Below, piece by piece: positions 34,946-43,107 of a DNA stretch of 54,492 bases. The notes beneath the pieces were generated by a model. That model saw only the letters and a program-made list of their open reading frames with translations, ran no database searches and was not told where the DNA came from. The first letter of the stretch is position 1. Each line of letters starts with the position of its first letter. Origin of the DNA: a bacterium (GTDB lineage: Bacteria; Patescibacteriota; Dojkabacteria; JAKAPS01; JAJZLI01); assembly GCA_021810605.1 (NCBI GenBank), contig JAJZIL010000006.1:1-54492 (forward strand), written 5' to 3'. Position numbers and translations under genes: made by a program.

Positions 34946-35678
34946 TATCTTAAGAAAGAATGATTCTAATATTAATGAAATTTTAAAATATATTCTAGAT
35001 ATAGATATTTTTAAAAATTTTGATTATACACTTAATAATAAAGAAAAAAATAAGTTTTTATATCTTAAAAAGAAATATGATAATTCTATTCCAATTGAGT
35101 ATATAGTAAAAAAAGCATATTTTGATAAATACACATTTTTTGTAAATAAGAATGTTCTTATACCCAGAATAGAAACATCAGATATACTTGCCTATCTCTC
35201 TTCAGAAAAATATAAAAATATTCTAGATTTAGCTACTGGATCAGGTGCAGTAGGTATCTCAATAAAAAAAATTAATCCTAAAATAAAGGTTACTTTATCA
35301 GATATATCTTTAAAAGCTCTACATGTAGCAGATATAAATAGAAATGATCTTGATATAGATATAATACATTCAGATTTAATAGCAAATATAGAGAATATAC
35401 TCTCTTTTGATTGTATATTTGCAAATCTACCATACATAAAAGATATGGATTCTCTTCCATCTTCTGTAAAAGATTATGAACCTAAAATTGCACTTTTTGG
35501 AGGAATAAATGGAGTTGAGATAATATTAAGATTAATAAATGAATTAGAAAAAATAAAATGGAGAGGAGATTTATATCTAGAATTAGACCCTGCTGAAATT
35601 AAATACATAAAGAAAGAAAAAGAAATAATAAAAGACAGATTCAATAAGAATAGATTTATAAAAATAAAATTTAATTAG
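34932..35678 (+). CDS. prmC: Release factor glutamine methyltransferase PrmC
   Basis: A 248-residue class I SAM methyltransferase: IPRIETSDILAYL, the SAM site ILDLATGSGAVGISIKK, acidic residue after strand 2 (TLSDISLKAL) and FANLPYIKD at the catalytic loop. The usual NPPY catalytic tetrapeptide is NLPY. It methylates the Gln of GGQ in RF1 and RF2. It overlaps prfA by 14 nt and converges on the S41 protease gene with an 8-nt overlap. Confidence 0.93.
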   Translation: MKVIDILRKNDSNINEILKYILDIDIFKNFDYTLNNKEKNKFLYLKKKYDNSIPIEYIVKKAYFDKYTFFVNKNVLIPRIETSDILAYLSSEKYKNILDLATGSGAVGISIKKINPKIKVTLSDISLKALHVADINRNDLDIDIIHSDLIANIENILSFDCIFANLPYIKDMDSLPSSVKDYEPKIALFGGINGVEIILRLINELEKIKWRGDLYLELDPAEIKYIKKEKEIIKDRFNKNRFIKIKFN

Positions 35679-36876
35679 CATTTTCAGCTGCTAAAAGCTG
35701 ATTATCTATACCTTGAGCAAAATCTTTTGATGAAAAATTCACTTTAATATTAGGGATAATAGGATCTTTTGGTGTGATCCACCTTCCAGATGGAAGTAAC
35801 CAATGCTTAGTTGTAAGAACGAGAAGAGCTCCATCTGAGAATGTAAATGTATTTTGAGCAGTACCCTTACCATATGTATCCTGTCCTACTATTATAGCCC
35901 TATGATAGTATTGCATTGCACCTGAGAATATTTCTGCTGCAGAAGCTGTTCCTCCATTAACTAGTATTACTAAAGGTATATTTTGTAAATTTCCTTGATA
36001 TGTTGTTCTAAAAGAATTATAACTTCCTCCTCTATTTTCCTGTTTTGCTACGAGAGTATTTAATGGTAAAAATTCACCAGCAGCATATATAGCAGCATCA
36101 AAATAGCCTCCTGGATTACCTCTTAAATCTAAAATTATCTTTTTAGGATGTAATGCTTCAACAGTTGACATTGTATTTGAATATGAATTCTCCCATTGAG
36201 AGAGAGATGAATCAGAAAATCTTAAAATCTGTACATCAATAATACCATTACCCAGATTTTTTATCTGTTCACTAGAAACATGTACCTGTTCCCTTTTAAT
36301 ATTAAAAATTTTTATACTACCATTCTGCTCTTGTACTTTCAGACTAACACTACTTCCTGCATTTCCTCTTACCTCATTTACTACATTATTAATATTAGAA
36401 GAATTATTACCATTAACTGAAAGAATTATATCTCCATCTATAAGTCCTGTATTTGATGCTGGAGTATTAGGAAGAACCTGTTCAATTATTATATGCCCTG
36501 AAGTATTATAACCTAGAGAAACTCCAATACCAGCAAAATTATTTCCAGATATTGCTTTATAATATGAACTAGCCTGAGAAGGTGTAAAAAATAAAGTATG
36601 AGGATCTCCTAAAGAATTTACCATACCATTAATTGCTCCATAATAGAGATTTTTATTACTTACATTCTGATAAAAATAATTTGTATGTATTATATTCCAA
36701 ACATGAGAGAATAGATTTTGATCAATAGAACTACTTGATGAAATAGAATTTGAAACGCTACTACTAATAGTATTTTGAGTATAAGGAAAGTTTGAACCTG
36801 CCCAATATCCTAAAGCTAAAGAAAGTAGTACTAACAATATTATTGTCAAATATTTATTAAAAAAGATGTTATTCAT
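35671..36876 (-). CDS. S41-family C-terminal processing peptidase (CtpA-like)
   Basis: A 401-residue exported serine protease. A membrane anchor/signal is at about residues 8-27 (YLTIILLVLLSLALGYWAG). An N-terminal helical cap is followed by a PDZ domain (GIGVSLGYNTSGHIIIEQVL, GLIDGDIILSVNGNN) and then the S41 core with DLRGNPGG, VNGGTASAAEIFSGAM (catalytic Ser) and VGQDTYGKGTAQ (catalytic Lys). It cleaves C-termini of envelope proteins. It is the last gene of the rpsR-to-S41 minus-strand run, 7 nt after an unknown barrel protein. Confidence 0.95.
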   Translation of the reverse strand: MNNIFFNKYLTIILLVLLSLALGYWAGSNFPYTQNTISSSVSNSISSSSSIDQNLFSHVWNIIHTNYFYQNVSNKNLYYGAINGMVNSLGDPHTLFFTPSQASSYYKAISGNNFAGIGVSLGYNTSGHIIIEQVLPNTPASNTGLIDGDIILSVNGNNSSNINNVVNEVRGNAGSSVSLKVQEQNGSIKIFNIKREQVHVSSEQIKNLGNGIIDVQILRFSDSSLSQWENSYSNTMSTVEALHPKKIILDLRGNPGGYFDAAIYAAGEFLPLNTLVAKQENRGGSYNSFRTTYQGNLQNIPLVILVNGGTASAAEIFSGAMQYYHRAIIVGQDTYGKGTAQNTFTFSDGALLVLTTKHWLLPSGRWITPKDPIIPNIKVNFSSKDFAQGIDNQLLAAENAN

Positions 36877-36883
36877 AGGACAT

Positions 36884-37885
36884 TTAAATTATACCAACAA
36901 TCTCATCTATTTGCACATTTACTTCTCCTCCAAAATCAAGTAATACTTGCACTGATTTATTTTTATTATTAATTGATTTAACAACACCTGAAAATCCCCA
37001 ATAAGGAAATGAAAATATTTGTACCAAATCATTTAAAGCTATCTGCTTAATTTCAAATGTTTTACCTTCTTTAAAATTTTTATCTGAAGGAATAATCAAA
37101 GCTTGACTACTCTGATCTATTAATAAGGATTCTGAATCATATTGAGGAAGAATATTATAAAAATAAGAATTTTCAATAACACCAAATCCATCAATAACTC
37201 CTACTGTTAATGGAATAGAATTTACAAAATCTTCTATACTCTCATTATTCCTAATCTCTATTCCATTTCCAATTACTCCTACTACACCTACAGCAAGAGA
37301 TTTTTTAATAATCTCCATTGTAATAAAGTTTCCAACATATATTATATTTCCTACTACAGATGTATTGATTTTATCCAAACTTAAAAACCCTCTATCATCA
37401 GCAAGATATTTAAATTTAGATTCTTGACTTTCTCCAAATATATATTTTAAATCAATTTTTAATACTGAGGTATCAATTGTAATTTTATCTTTATCATCAG
37501 AAATATCAGAGATTACTCCATTTACATTAGATTTATTTACTATCTCTTCAGGATATGATTTAACCAATATAAAACCCGAAGACAGATGTGATAAATCAAC
37601 TATTCCATCTACTGGAGAAAAAATTGCTTTTTTTCTTTTTCTTACTATTGCATCTCCCTTATGTATAATCTCTCCATGTAAAACTGATACATATTTTAAA
37701 TAATTTGAAGAAAAATCAGAAACTTTAATCCTATATGACATTTTACTTATACTTCCTTTTGAAATAATACTATCTTTAGATACACTCTCCCCCACTGATA
37801 AAAAGAGATTAGTATCTGGATCAATTTTTCTTATGTATTTATATACCTTAAGATATGCTATTTTTTTTATATAAACTATTTCCAT
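36884..37885 (-). CDS. Unknown barrel-sandwich/KOW-like protein
   Basis: A 333-residue protein, taking the ATG at 37885 rather than the GTG at 37924 inside the previous gene. A biotinyl/RnfC-like barrel with VLHGEIIHKGDAIVRKRKKA and IFSPVDGIVDLSHLSSGFIL lies at about 70-125. The middle contains an alpha/beta part (SLAVGVVGVIGNGIEIRN, SIPLTVGVIDGFGVI). The C-terminal 60 residues resemble a KOW/SH3-like barrel (SGVVKSINNKNKSVQVLLDF). No signal peptide. It follows the 373-residue gene after 5 nt, and the two look like an obligate pair. From memory similar pairs occur in Chloroflexi, unverified. Function unknown. Confidence 0.7.
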   Translation of the reverse strand: MEIVYIKKIAYLKVYKYIRKIDPDTNLFLSVGESVSKDSIISKGSISKMSYRIKVSDFSSNYLKYVSVLHGEIIHKGDAIVRKRKKAIFSPVDGIVDLSHLSSGFILVKSYPEEIVNKSNVNGVISDISDDKDKITIDTSVLKIDLKYIFGESQESKFKYLADDRGFLSLDKINTSVVGNIIYVGNFITMEIIKKSLAVGVVGVIGNGIEIRNNESIEDFVNSIPLTVGVIDGFGVIENSYFYNILPQYDSESLLIDQSSQALIIPSDKNFKEGKTFEIKQIALNDLVQIFSFPYWGFSGVVKSINNKNKSVQVLLDFGGEVNVQIDEIVGII

Positions 37886-37890
37886 AAATC

Positions 37891-39012
37891 TTAAAAAACT
37901 AAATCTTGAGAATTCTCGATCCACCTGGATACATCATATACAGATAATTTATCTCTATCTCTAGTATCTATAACTATATTACTTTGAGATATCATTTCAA
38001 TATCACCTCTCTTCTCTCCTACAAAAGCTTCTTTAGGAAGATGCACTGTAATATGAGCTTTCCCTTTTATAGGAATACTCACAAAATCATTTCTTTCAAC
38101 TATTATCTCTTTCACACTTTCACTATCAACTATTTTTATAGGTATAGTTAAACCAGAAGATGAATTTTCATCAAAATTAATATTAAAAACATCTGATAAA
38201 TGATTTATATATGAAAAAGCGTAACTATCATTTATAGATAATAGTAGTTGTAATATATTAGAGTTGTCAGAATATATGCTGACTACTCCCTTCAAAGATA
38301 ATCCATATAAAAGTGAGAATACTGAATATTGAGTATCTGATAAGAATTGATACATATCTCCGGTAAGGATAAATATTGGAATCTGACCATCTTCTTCAAA
38401 TTTAAATGAAGAAAGTAGGGTTTTGCACATTGTTGATATTATAGGAAGAAATAGTTCATGCCTAAATGAGAGTGAAAATCTTGAAATTGTATTATAAAGA
38501 TTATACTTCTTAATTTTACCATTAAGAATAGAGAATTGTGAAAAATCTTTAATTCTGAATATTTGATCATATAGATAATCATATGAAGTTAATTTTGATG
38601 AGAATGGTAAAGATCCCGAAATAAAAATACTATCTCTAGATATATTAACTATAAAACAGGGAATATTATCAAATTTATCAGAAAAATATTTAGATATAGA
38701 ATTCATATATTTTTGATTTATTATGAATAATTTATCTGTAATTTTAAGGAAATCTTTTTTAAAAAAATCTAGAGATGTATATATCTCTATACTTGCATCT
38801 GATAAATTAATACTTTGAAGATTTTTTACAATTTTTATAAAATCAATAATAAACAAGGATCTTTCAAACGTAGGGATAAAAAATTCTTGAGGAATTGGGA
38901 TCTTTTTAGATGATACAACCTGATCATCATAATATACAAAACCTTTGATATAGAAATTATCTATAGATACTAGAACCTTATAGTTACTACTATTTTTTTC
39001 TAAATCTTTCAT
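37891..39012 (-). CDS. Unknown protein, possible ASKHA/MutL(GlmL)-like fold
   Basis: A 373-residue soluble protein without membrane segments. It begins with a strand pair resembling the start of actin-like ATPases (YKVLVSIDNFYIKGFVYYD). A second region opens IPCFIVNISRDSIFISG, and the C-terminal third has ALPLxG-like NDFVSIPIKGKAHITVHLP and NIVIDTRDRDKLSVYDVSRW. This order recalls the C-terminal half of MutL/GlmL-family proteins, but I cannot confirm it. It lies between rpsR (20 nt upstream) and the barrel protein (5 nt downstream). Function unknown. Confidence 0.62.
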   Translation of the reverse strand: MKDLEKNSSNYKVLVSIDNFYIKGFVYYDDQVVSSKKIPIPQEFFIPTFERSLFIIDFIKIVKNLQSINLSDASIEIYTSLDFFKKDFLKITDKLFIINQKYMNSISKYFSDKFDNIPCFIVNISRDSIFISGSLPFSSKLTSYDYLYDQIFRIKDFSQFSILNGKIKKYNLYNTISRFSLSFRHELFLPIISTMCKTLLSSFKFEEDGQIPIFILTGDMYQFLSDTQYSVFSLLYGLSLKGVVSIYSDNSNILQLLLSINDSYAFSYINHLSDVFNINFDENSSSGLTIPIKIVDSESVKEIIVERNDFVSIPIKGKAHITVHLPKEAFVGEKRGDIEMISQSNIVIDTRDRDKLSVYDVSRWIENSQDLVF

Positions 39013-39032
39013 TGTTAGGGCAGAAAATATAT

Positions 39033-39281
39033 TTAATCATTCAAAGAAAAAGGCAATAAAGATAGGATTCTAGCTCTTTTTATTGAATTAGTTACTTTTC
39101 TTTGATGCTTACTACAATTTCCAGTTCTAAATCTTGAAATTATTTTTCCTTTTCTAGAAATAAATTTTTTCAATCTATATACATCTAAGTAAGAAACCTC
39201 TTCAACACCAGCAGCACATAAAGTACATGTAGTATTCCTAATATTCTTTACTTTTCTTTTATTTTTCTTATTTTGTGCCAT
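39033..39281 (-). CDS. rpsR: Ribosomal protein bS18
   Basis: An 82-residue bS18 with the conserved core LDVYRLKKFISRKGKIISRF, RTGNCSKHQRKVTNSIKRAR and the ending ILSLLPFS. Extra Cys residues (TCTLCAAG and NCSKH) form a possible zinc site seen in C+ type S18. It binds S6 on the 30S platform. Order rpsF-ssb-rpsR is the classical bacterial arrangement, but the usual next gene rplI (bL9) is missing. Confidence 0.96.
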   Translation of the reverse strand: MAQNKKNKRKVKNIRNTTCTLCAAGVEEVSYLDVYRLKKFISRKGKIISRFRTGNCSKHQRKVTNSIKRARILSLLPFSLND

Positions 39282-39284
39282 ATA

Positions 39285-39752
39285 TTAAAAAGGTAAATCA
39301 TCTAATGAATCTAACTCTTCTATTTCTACATCTTTTACTTTTTTACTAGCAGATTTAGAATTTTTATCACTAATATCTTCATTACTATCAAAGTCAGTAT
39401 CAACAGATACGTTTTTAGATAAAGGTGTTAATACCATCATATTATCAGCTCTAATTTCTGTTCTATTATAATTAACGCCCTCTTTCTCCCATTTTCTATT
39501 TCTAATTTCTCCCTCTATATATACTTTCATACCAGTTTTCAAAATTTGAGAACATATCTCTGCAAGCTTATTCCAAGCAATAATATTATGAAATTCTGCA
39601 ATCTCTTGTACATTACCTTCTGCATCCTTCCATGAACTATTTGTTGCTATTGAAAAACTACATACAGGATTTCCTTTTGGAGTATATCTTAATTCAGGAT
39701 CTCTAGTAAGATTTCCAATTAAAAGAGCTTTGTTTAATGATCTTGATGCCAT
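39285..39752 (-). CDS. ssb: Single-stranded DNA-binding protein
   Basis: A 155-residue SSB. The OB fold occupies about 1-110 (SLNKALLIGNLTRDPELRYT, FHNIIAWNKLAEICSQIL, GMKVYIEGEIRNRKWEKEG). A charged linker follows, and the acidic C-terminal tip DSLDDLPF binds repair partners. It lies between rpsF and rpsR, with 3-nt and 18-nt gaps. Confidence 0.96.
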   Translation of the reverse strand: MASRSLNKALLIGNLTRDPELRYTPKGNPVCSFSIATNSSWKDAEGNVQEIAEFHNIIAWNKLAEICSQILKTGMKVYIEGEIRNRKWEKEGVNYNRTEIRADNMMVLTPLSKNVSVDTDFDSNEDISDKNSKSASKKVKDVEIEELDSLDDLPF

Positions 39753-39770
39753 AATATTAAATAAAATAAA

Positions 39771-40109
39771 TTAAATATTTTTTTGTACTTTTACATTACT
39801 AAAATTTTCTACAGAAAATACACTGAATCTTATAATTTCAGACATTATTCCTAATGCTTTATTTATTTTCTCTATATTTTCAGTAACAAATTCAGAATTT
39901 GATTCTAGATTATATATAATATAGTACCCTTCTGTATGTTTCTTTATTGGATATGATAGATATCTTTTACCCCAATTATCCTGATGAGCTAAAGAAAGCC
40001 CTCCACTAGAAATTATATCATCTATTTTACTAAGGATGCTTACTCTTACGTTCTCAGGTAAAGAAGGTTTAAGGATTAACATCAACTCATACTTGTACTT
40101 ACTTTCCAT
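39771..40109 (-). CDS. rpsF: Ribosomal protein bS6
   Basis: A 112-residue bS6: KYELMLILKPSLPENVRVSI, DNWGKRYLSYPIKKHTEGYY and the final helix/strand IMSEIIRFSVF. The start is the ATG at 40109; an in-frame TTG at 40118 is less likely. S6 pairs with S18 on the 30S platform and is encoded in the same operon. It has its own promoter 25 bp upstream. Confidence 0.95.
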   Translation of the reverse strand: MESKYKYELMLILKPSLPENVRVSILSKIDDIISSGGLSLAHQDNWGKRYLSYPIKKHTEGYYIIYNLESNSEFVTENIEKINKALGIMSEIIRFSVFSVENFSNVKVQKNI

Positions 40110-40133
40110 AATTATCAATTATTATCTAGTTAA

Positions 40134-40162
40134 AATATATCATAATAATTAATAATTATCAA
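40134..40162 (-). promoter_or_regulatory. Promoter of rpsF-ssb-rpsR
   Basis: On the minus strand: TTGATA (40157-40162), 17 bp spacer, TATATT (40134-40139). It would give a leader of about 18 nt and separates the ribosomal operon from the cytochrome genes. Confidence 0.45.
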
Positions 40163-40168
40163 TCTTTA

Positions 40169-40537
40169 CTATAATAATTTCTCTAATTCTTTCTTTAAAT
40201 CTTCTGGGATATTTAAATTCTTAATACTTTTTTTCTTTTTAACAATATTATTTGCATTATTAAAAGATTTTTCTTTATCCATATTAAGATGCTCTCTATA
40301 AAAAAATGCTATTCTATCTCGTAATGATACTAAATCTTTGATATATTTTAGTTGATAAAATGTTTTTGCAAAAAAAGTTGCTAGAACAATAAGTATTATA
40401 AGAAAGATAAGTGATGAAAAAAGTTGTAATGAAGTTATACTTTCATATGCTAAATAAGTAAAATATATTCCTAGAATAAAAAAAATAAACATCTCTAAAG
40501 ATTTTATTTTAAAGAAACTACCTATTTCCTTCTTCAT
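40169..40537 (-). CDS. Small membrane protein at end of cytochrome b-like operon
   Basis: A 122-residue protein with two membrane helices (about 14-32 and 38-58) and a positively charged C-terminal half (KKKKSIKNLNIPEDLKKEL). There are no Cys residues and no heme-binding motif. It overlaps the subunit IV-like gene by 20 nt, so it is made with the cytochrome complex and is a candidate accessory or assembly subunit. The family is not recognised. Confidence 0.65.
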   Translation of the reverse strand: MKKEIGSFFKIKSLEMFIFFILGIYFTYLAYESITSLQLFSSLIFLIILIVLATFFAKTFYQLKYIKDLVSLRDRIAFFYREHLNMDKEKSFNNANNIVKKKKSIKNLNIPEDLKKELEKLL

Positions 40538-41468
40538 AATATCTTTTCCATATAAGCTTATACACTGGAATATAGTAAGGGATTCTATTTATTATAGGAA
40601 GAATTGGAACTAAGGCAAGTAGGAATATTAGAAAACTAAATATAGAGAATGCAATTAAATCTGCATTTGAAGAGTTACCTATTGCTGGAATTTGATAGAG
40701 ACTAGTATAGATACCTAGCCACCAAGGTCCAGGATAAGCTCCAGTCTCTTTTAAAATTCCCCATTGATCTCCTGACATTTGATATTTATTTGCAAGATTC
40801 TGTAGAGGAGCTCCTTGTAAAAATAATAGTTTATTCTGATAATTATAAGTATATGTACTATTATTCCCAGCAAGATTAATATCCAAAAGTTGTGCAAAAA
40901 TTCCAGATTTTGCCATATTAAGAGTAGTACTAACAAGTGTATATACTGGATAATATTTATGAGAAAGATAATTACTACTATAATGAACTTTATTCTGAGA
41001 TAAATAATTATAGTAAGAAGTTTCTATTAAATTTAGACTTTTACTATCATACTTTTGAAGATATAAAAAATATTCAAAAGGTTTTTTAAGACTATGATCA
41101 ACAGAAGCTTCCATTGAAAGAGGTTTTAGAAAAAACACATTTATAGGATTTATTGGAACTGTAATCTTTTCTATATCCTCTGGAGAAAAAATATATACTT
41201 GCTGAGATTCACCATTATTATTATATGGATATCCATAAGTCTCAATTTGACTCTGTCCTAATATATTTCTCATCTCTACTTGTCTAAATCCTACAGGATG
41301 ATTATTAGCATATGATTTTATGGATAAAGGTTGCATTTTAGGAGATTGAAAAACTAGTGCAAGAACTACAACTAATACTAGTACTGCTAAAAATGTAATT
41401 AAAAATTCTTTAATAAGATCTGACTCTTTTGTTTTATATTTTTTCTCGTTTTCCATTTTTACTATCAT
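40518..41468 (-). CDS. Cytochrome b C-terminal/subunit IV-like protein with large insertion
   Basis: A 316-residue membrane protein. An N-terminal helix (EFLITFLAVLVLVVVLALVF) is followed by the segment QSPKMQPLSIKSYANNHPVG. About 190 residues of Asn/Tyr/Ser-rich sequence lie outside the membrane, then a second membrane part begins PGPWWLGIYTSLYQIPAIGN (compare the PEWYFxPxYQxLRxxP loop of b6f subunit IV and cytochrome b) and ends in one long helix (LIAFSIFSFLIFLLALVPIL). There is no Cys. The insertion is unusual. It overlaps the cytochrome b-like gene by 35 nt (23 nt if the internal ATG at 41456 is used). It likely forms the Qo-side half of a split cytochrome b. Confidence 0.7.
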   Translation of the reverse strand: MIVKMENEKKYKTKESDLIKEFLITFLAVLVLVVVLALVFQSPKMQPLSIKSYANNHPVGFRQVEMRNILGQSQIETYGYPYNNNGESQQVYIFSPEDIEKITVPINPINVFFLKPLSMEASVDHSLKKPFEYFLYLQKYDSKSLNLIETSYYNYLSQNKVHYSSNYLSHKYYPVYTLVSTTLNMAKSGIFAQLLDINLAGNNSTYTYNYQNKLLFLQGAPLQNLANKYQMSGDQWGILKETGAYPGPWWLGIYTSLYQIPAIGNSSNADLIAFSIFSFLIFLLALVPILPIINRIPYYIPVYKLIWKRYYEEGNR

Positions 41469-42051
41469 ATTCTATTGGAGGAACTACACCTCTACGCCTT
41501 ACAAAAAATAAATGTAATCCCAATAAGCCTACTATTAACAAAGGAAGTATTACTACATGCAATCCATATAACTGAGAATTATCTAAAATATTAATGAAAC
41601 CTGTCACTCCAATTGCATTCATTGCATCTTTAGCCTGTACCTGATTCCATTGAGCAAAAAACCCTCCTCCTAAAAGGTATCCAATAAAAGCTTCGAACAT
41701 TGATAAACCAAATAGCATAACACCTAAAATCCAAGTTAAAAACCTACCTTCTCTCCAACCTGCCATGAAGAATATCGATATCATATGTACAATCATAAAA
41801 AAGAAAAATACTTGTGCTCCCCAAAAATGGATAGATCTAAAAAACAAACCCCACTCTGAATATTGATACCATAATGGTCCTTCTAAAACCATAATTACTC
41901 CTGATATTATAAGTATAACAAGACTTGCCATAGTCAGAACCCCAAACATATAGACAAATGAGGATACATATGTAGGCAACTCTTCTGGAAGCATTACATC
42001 CAAATCTAAATCTTTTCTTACAAATTGTTTGATTTTCCTACTTAGATTCAT
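41434..42051 (-). CDS. Cytochrome b6-like N-terminal four-helix protein
   Basis: A 205-residue protein with four membrane helices. Two heme-ligand pairs are spaced as in cytochrome b6: H75-x13-H89 (in RSIHFWGAQVFFFFMIVHM) and H165-x14-H180 (YGLHVVILPLL to LHLFFVRR). The cytochrome bc1 second pair is normally x13, so x14 points to the b6 type. No Cys equivalent to the covalent heme c-type site is present. It should carry two b hemes and shuttle electrons across the membrane. The ATG at 42051 is preferred to the TTG at 42075; it overlaps by 14 nt the end of a 39-residue upstream gene. Confidence 0.87.
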   Translation of the reverse strand: MNLSRKIKQFVRKDLDLDVMLPEELPTYVSSFVYMFGVLTMASLVILIISGVIMVLEGPLWYQYSEWGLFFRSIHFWGAQVFFFFMIVHMISIFFMAGWREGRFLTWILGVMLFGLSMFEAFIGYLLGGGFFAQWNQVQAKDAMNAIGVTGFINILDNSQLYGLHVVILPLLIVGLLGLHLFFVRRRGVVPPIEYDSKNGKREKI

Positions 42052-42157
42052 CTTTTTTATTTTTTTTACTTCCAAATGATGGATATGGTAAGAACAAAGC
42101 TACTATAAAAACTATAATAATTAATATATATATAATGATATCAGTATATAAAGACAT
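42038..42157 (-). CDS. 39-residue single-helix membrane peptide upstream of cytochrome b
   Basis: Minus-strand frame ATG (42157) to TAG (42038): an N-terminus MSLYTD, one hydrophobic helix (IIIYILIIIVFIVALFLPYP) and a charged tail SFGSKKNKKDESK. The stop overlaps by 14 nt the ATG of the cytochrome b6-like gene, a coupling arrangement that supports real translation. Its topology recalls the tiny single-helix subunits (PetG, PetL, PetN) of b6f complexes or other cytochrome accessory peptides, but there is no sequence identity that proves this. Confidence 0.55.
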   Translation of the reverse strand: MSLYTDIIIYILIIIVFIVALFLPYPSFGSKKNKKDESK

Positions 42158-42203
42158 AAATATTTGATATAATAAATTTTATTATATTACTTTTTATTCA
42201 GAA

Positions 42204-42782
42204 ATGTATAGTATAAATATATATATATTCCATTTAATAAATAACCTTGCCACAAATAAGTATATAAATTTCTTTTTTTCTTTTTGTGCACAATATTTGA
42301 TATTTATATTTTTAATACTTGTAATTATAATCTGGTTTTATAAAAAACCATTATCAGAAAATATTGATAATAAAAGGATATTTATGTTATCTGTATTCTC
42401 ATCAGTTATATCATGGTTAATAATAGATAAACTTTTGGGAGCTATATATTATGAAAATAGACCTTTTGTAATACTCAAACATGTAAATTTACTATTCCAC
42501 TATACTGCTAATAATTCCTTTCCCTCTGATCACTCTGCAGTAACAATGGCTCTTGCTTCAATGATATTTATATATAATAAAAAACTTGGTTGGGGATTCA
42601 TATTTTTATCTATATTAATTGGATTTTCTAGAGTATTCTCTGGAGTACATTATCCCGATGATATAATAGTTGGATTTTTATCTGGAATATTATCAACATA
42701 TATAATATATTTACTGAGACATAAACTTGAGAGTATAATGAAAATTGGAATTAATATTGCAGAAAAAATACATTTAGGATAA
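42204..42782 (+). CDS. PAP2-family phosphatase (undecaprenyl-diphosphatase-like)
   Basis: A 192-residue polytopic phosphatase with the three PAP2 motifs: KLLGAIYYENRP (KxxxxxxRP), PSDHS (PSGH-type, catalytic His) and SRVFSGVHYPDD (SRxxxxxHxxxD). About five membrane helices. BcrC-like members recycle undecaprenyl diphosphate for wall synthesis. It lies divergent from the cytochrome operon with a 46-bp gap, and its last six bases overlap the 3' end of RNase P RNA on the other strand. Confidence 0.9.
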   Translation: MYSINIYIFHLINNLATNKYINFFFSFCAQYLIFIFLILVIIIWFYKKPLSENIDNKRIFMLSVFSSVISWLIIDKLLGAIYYENRPFVILKHVNLLFHYTANNSFPSDHSAVTMALASMIFIYNKKLGWGFIFLSILIGFSRVFSGVHYPDDIIVGFLSGILSTYIIYLLRHKLESIMKIGINIAEKIHLG

Positions 42783-43098
42783 GCAGTATATAAGCCGAAT
42801 TCTGTTTTCTGTGTTTATCTATCTTGTATAAATATTTCTATTTATATCTTTGCGTTTTAAACTTGCTGGAGGTGGAGGTTACAATGCCATAGTAAATCAC
42901 TTTCCATGCGGTAGTCTCTTACACTACCTTTTCACCCTTACCTAAAAAATAGGCGGTACACTTTCTGTTGCCCTTATTCTAAAGATTTCTCCTTACTATC
43001 TGTTAGATAGCACCCACTTCACTAAAAGTGCCAGTTCGGACTTTCCTCACATTTCTTAAATAAATAAGAAAAAGCGTAAACACATGTACTACTTATCC
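42777..43098 (-). ncRNA. rnpB: RNase P RNA (M1, class A-like)
   Basis: The minus strand carries the signature GAGGAAAGTCCG (43037-43048) near the 5' end and AGAATTCGGCTTA (42791-42803) near the 3' end. P1 is closed by 12 bp: GGATAAGTAGTA (43087-43098) pairs with TACTGCTTATCC (42777-42788, one G-T pair). Length is about 322 nt, near the short end of the bacterial range. It is the ribozyme that trims tRNA 5' ends. Its 3' end overlaps the last six bases of the convergent PAP2 gene. Confidence 0.93.
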
Positions 43099-43107
43099 TG
43101 TACTATA

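Noticed and set aside
37886-37924. GTG start of the barrel protein inside the previous gene
   Set aside because: An ATG at 37885 just after the previous stop gives a cleaner start, and the extension has no family support.
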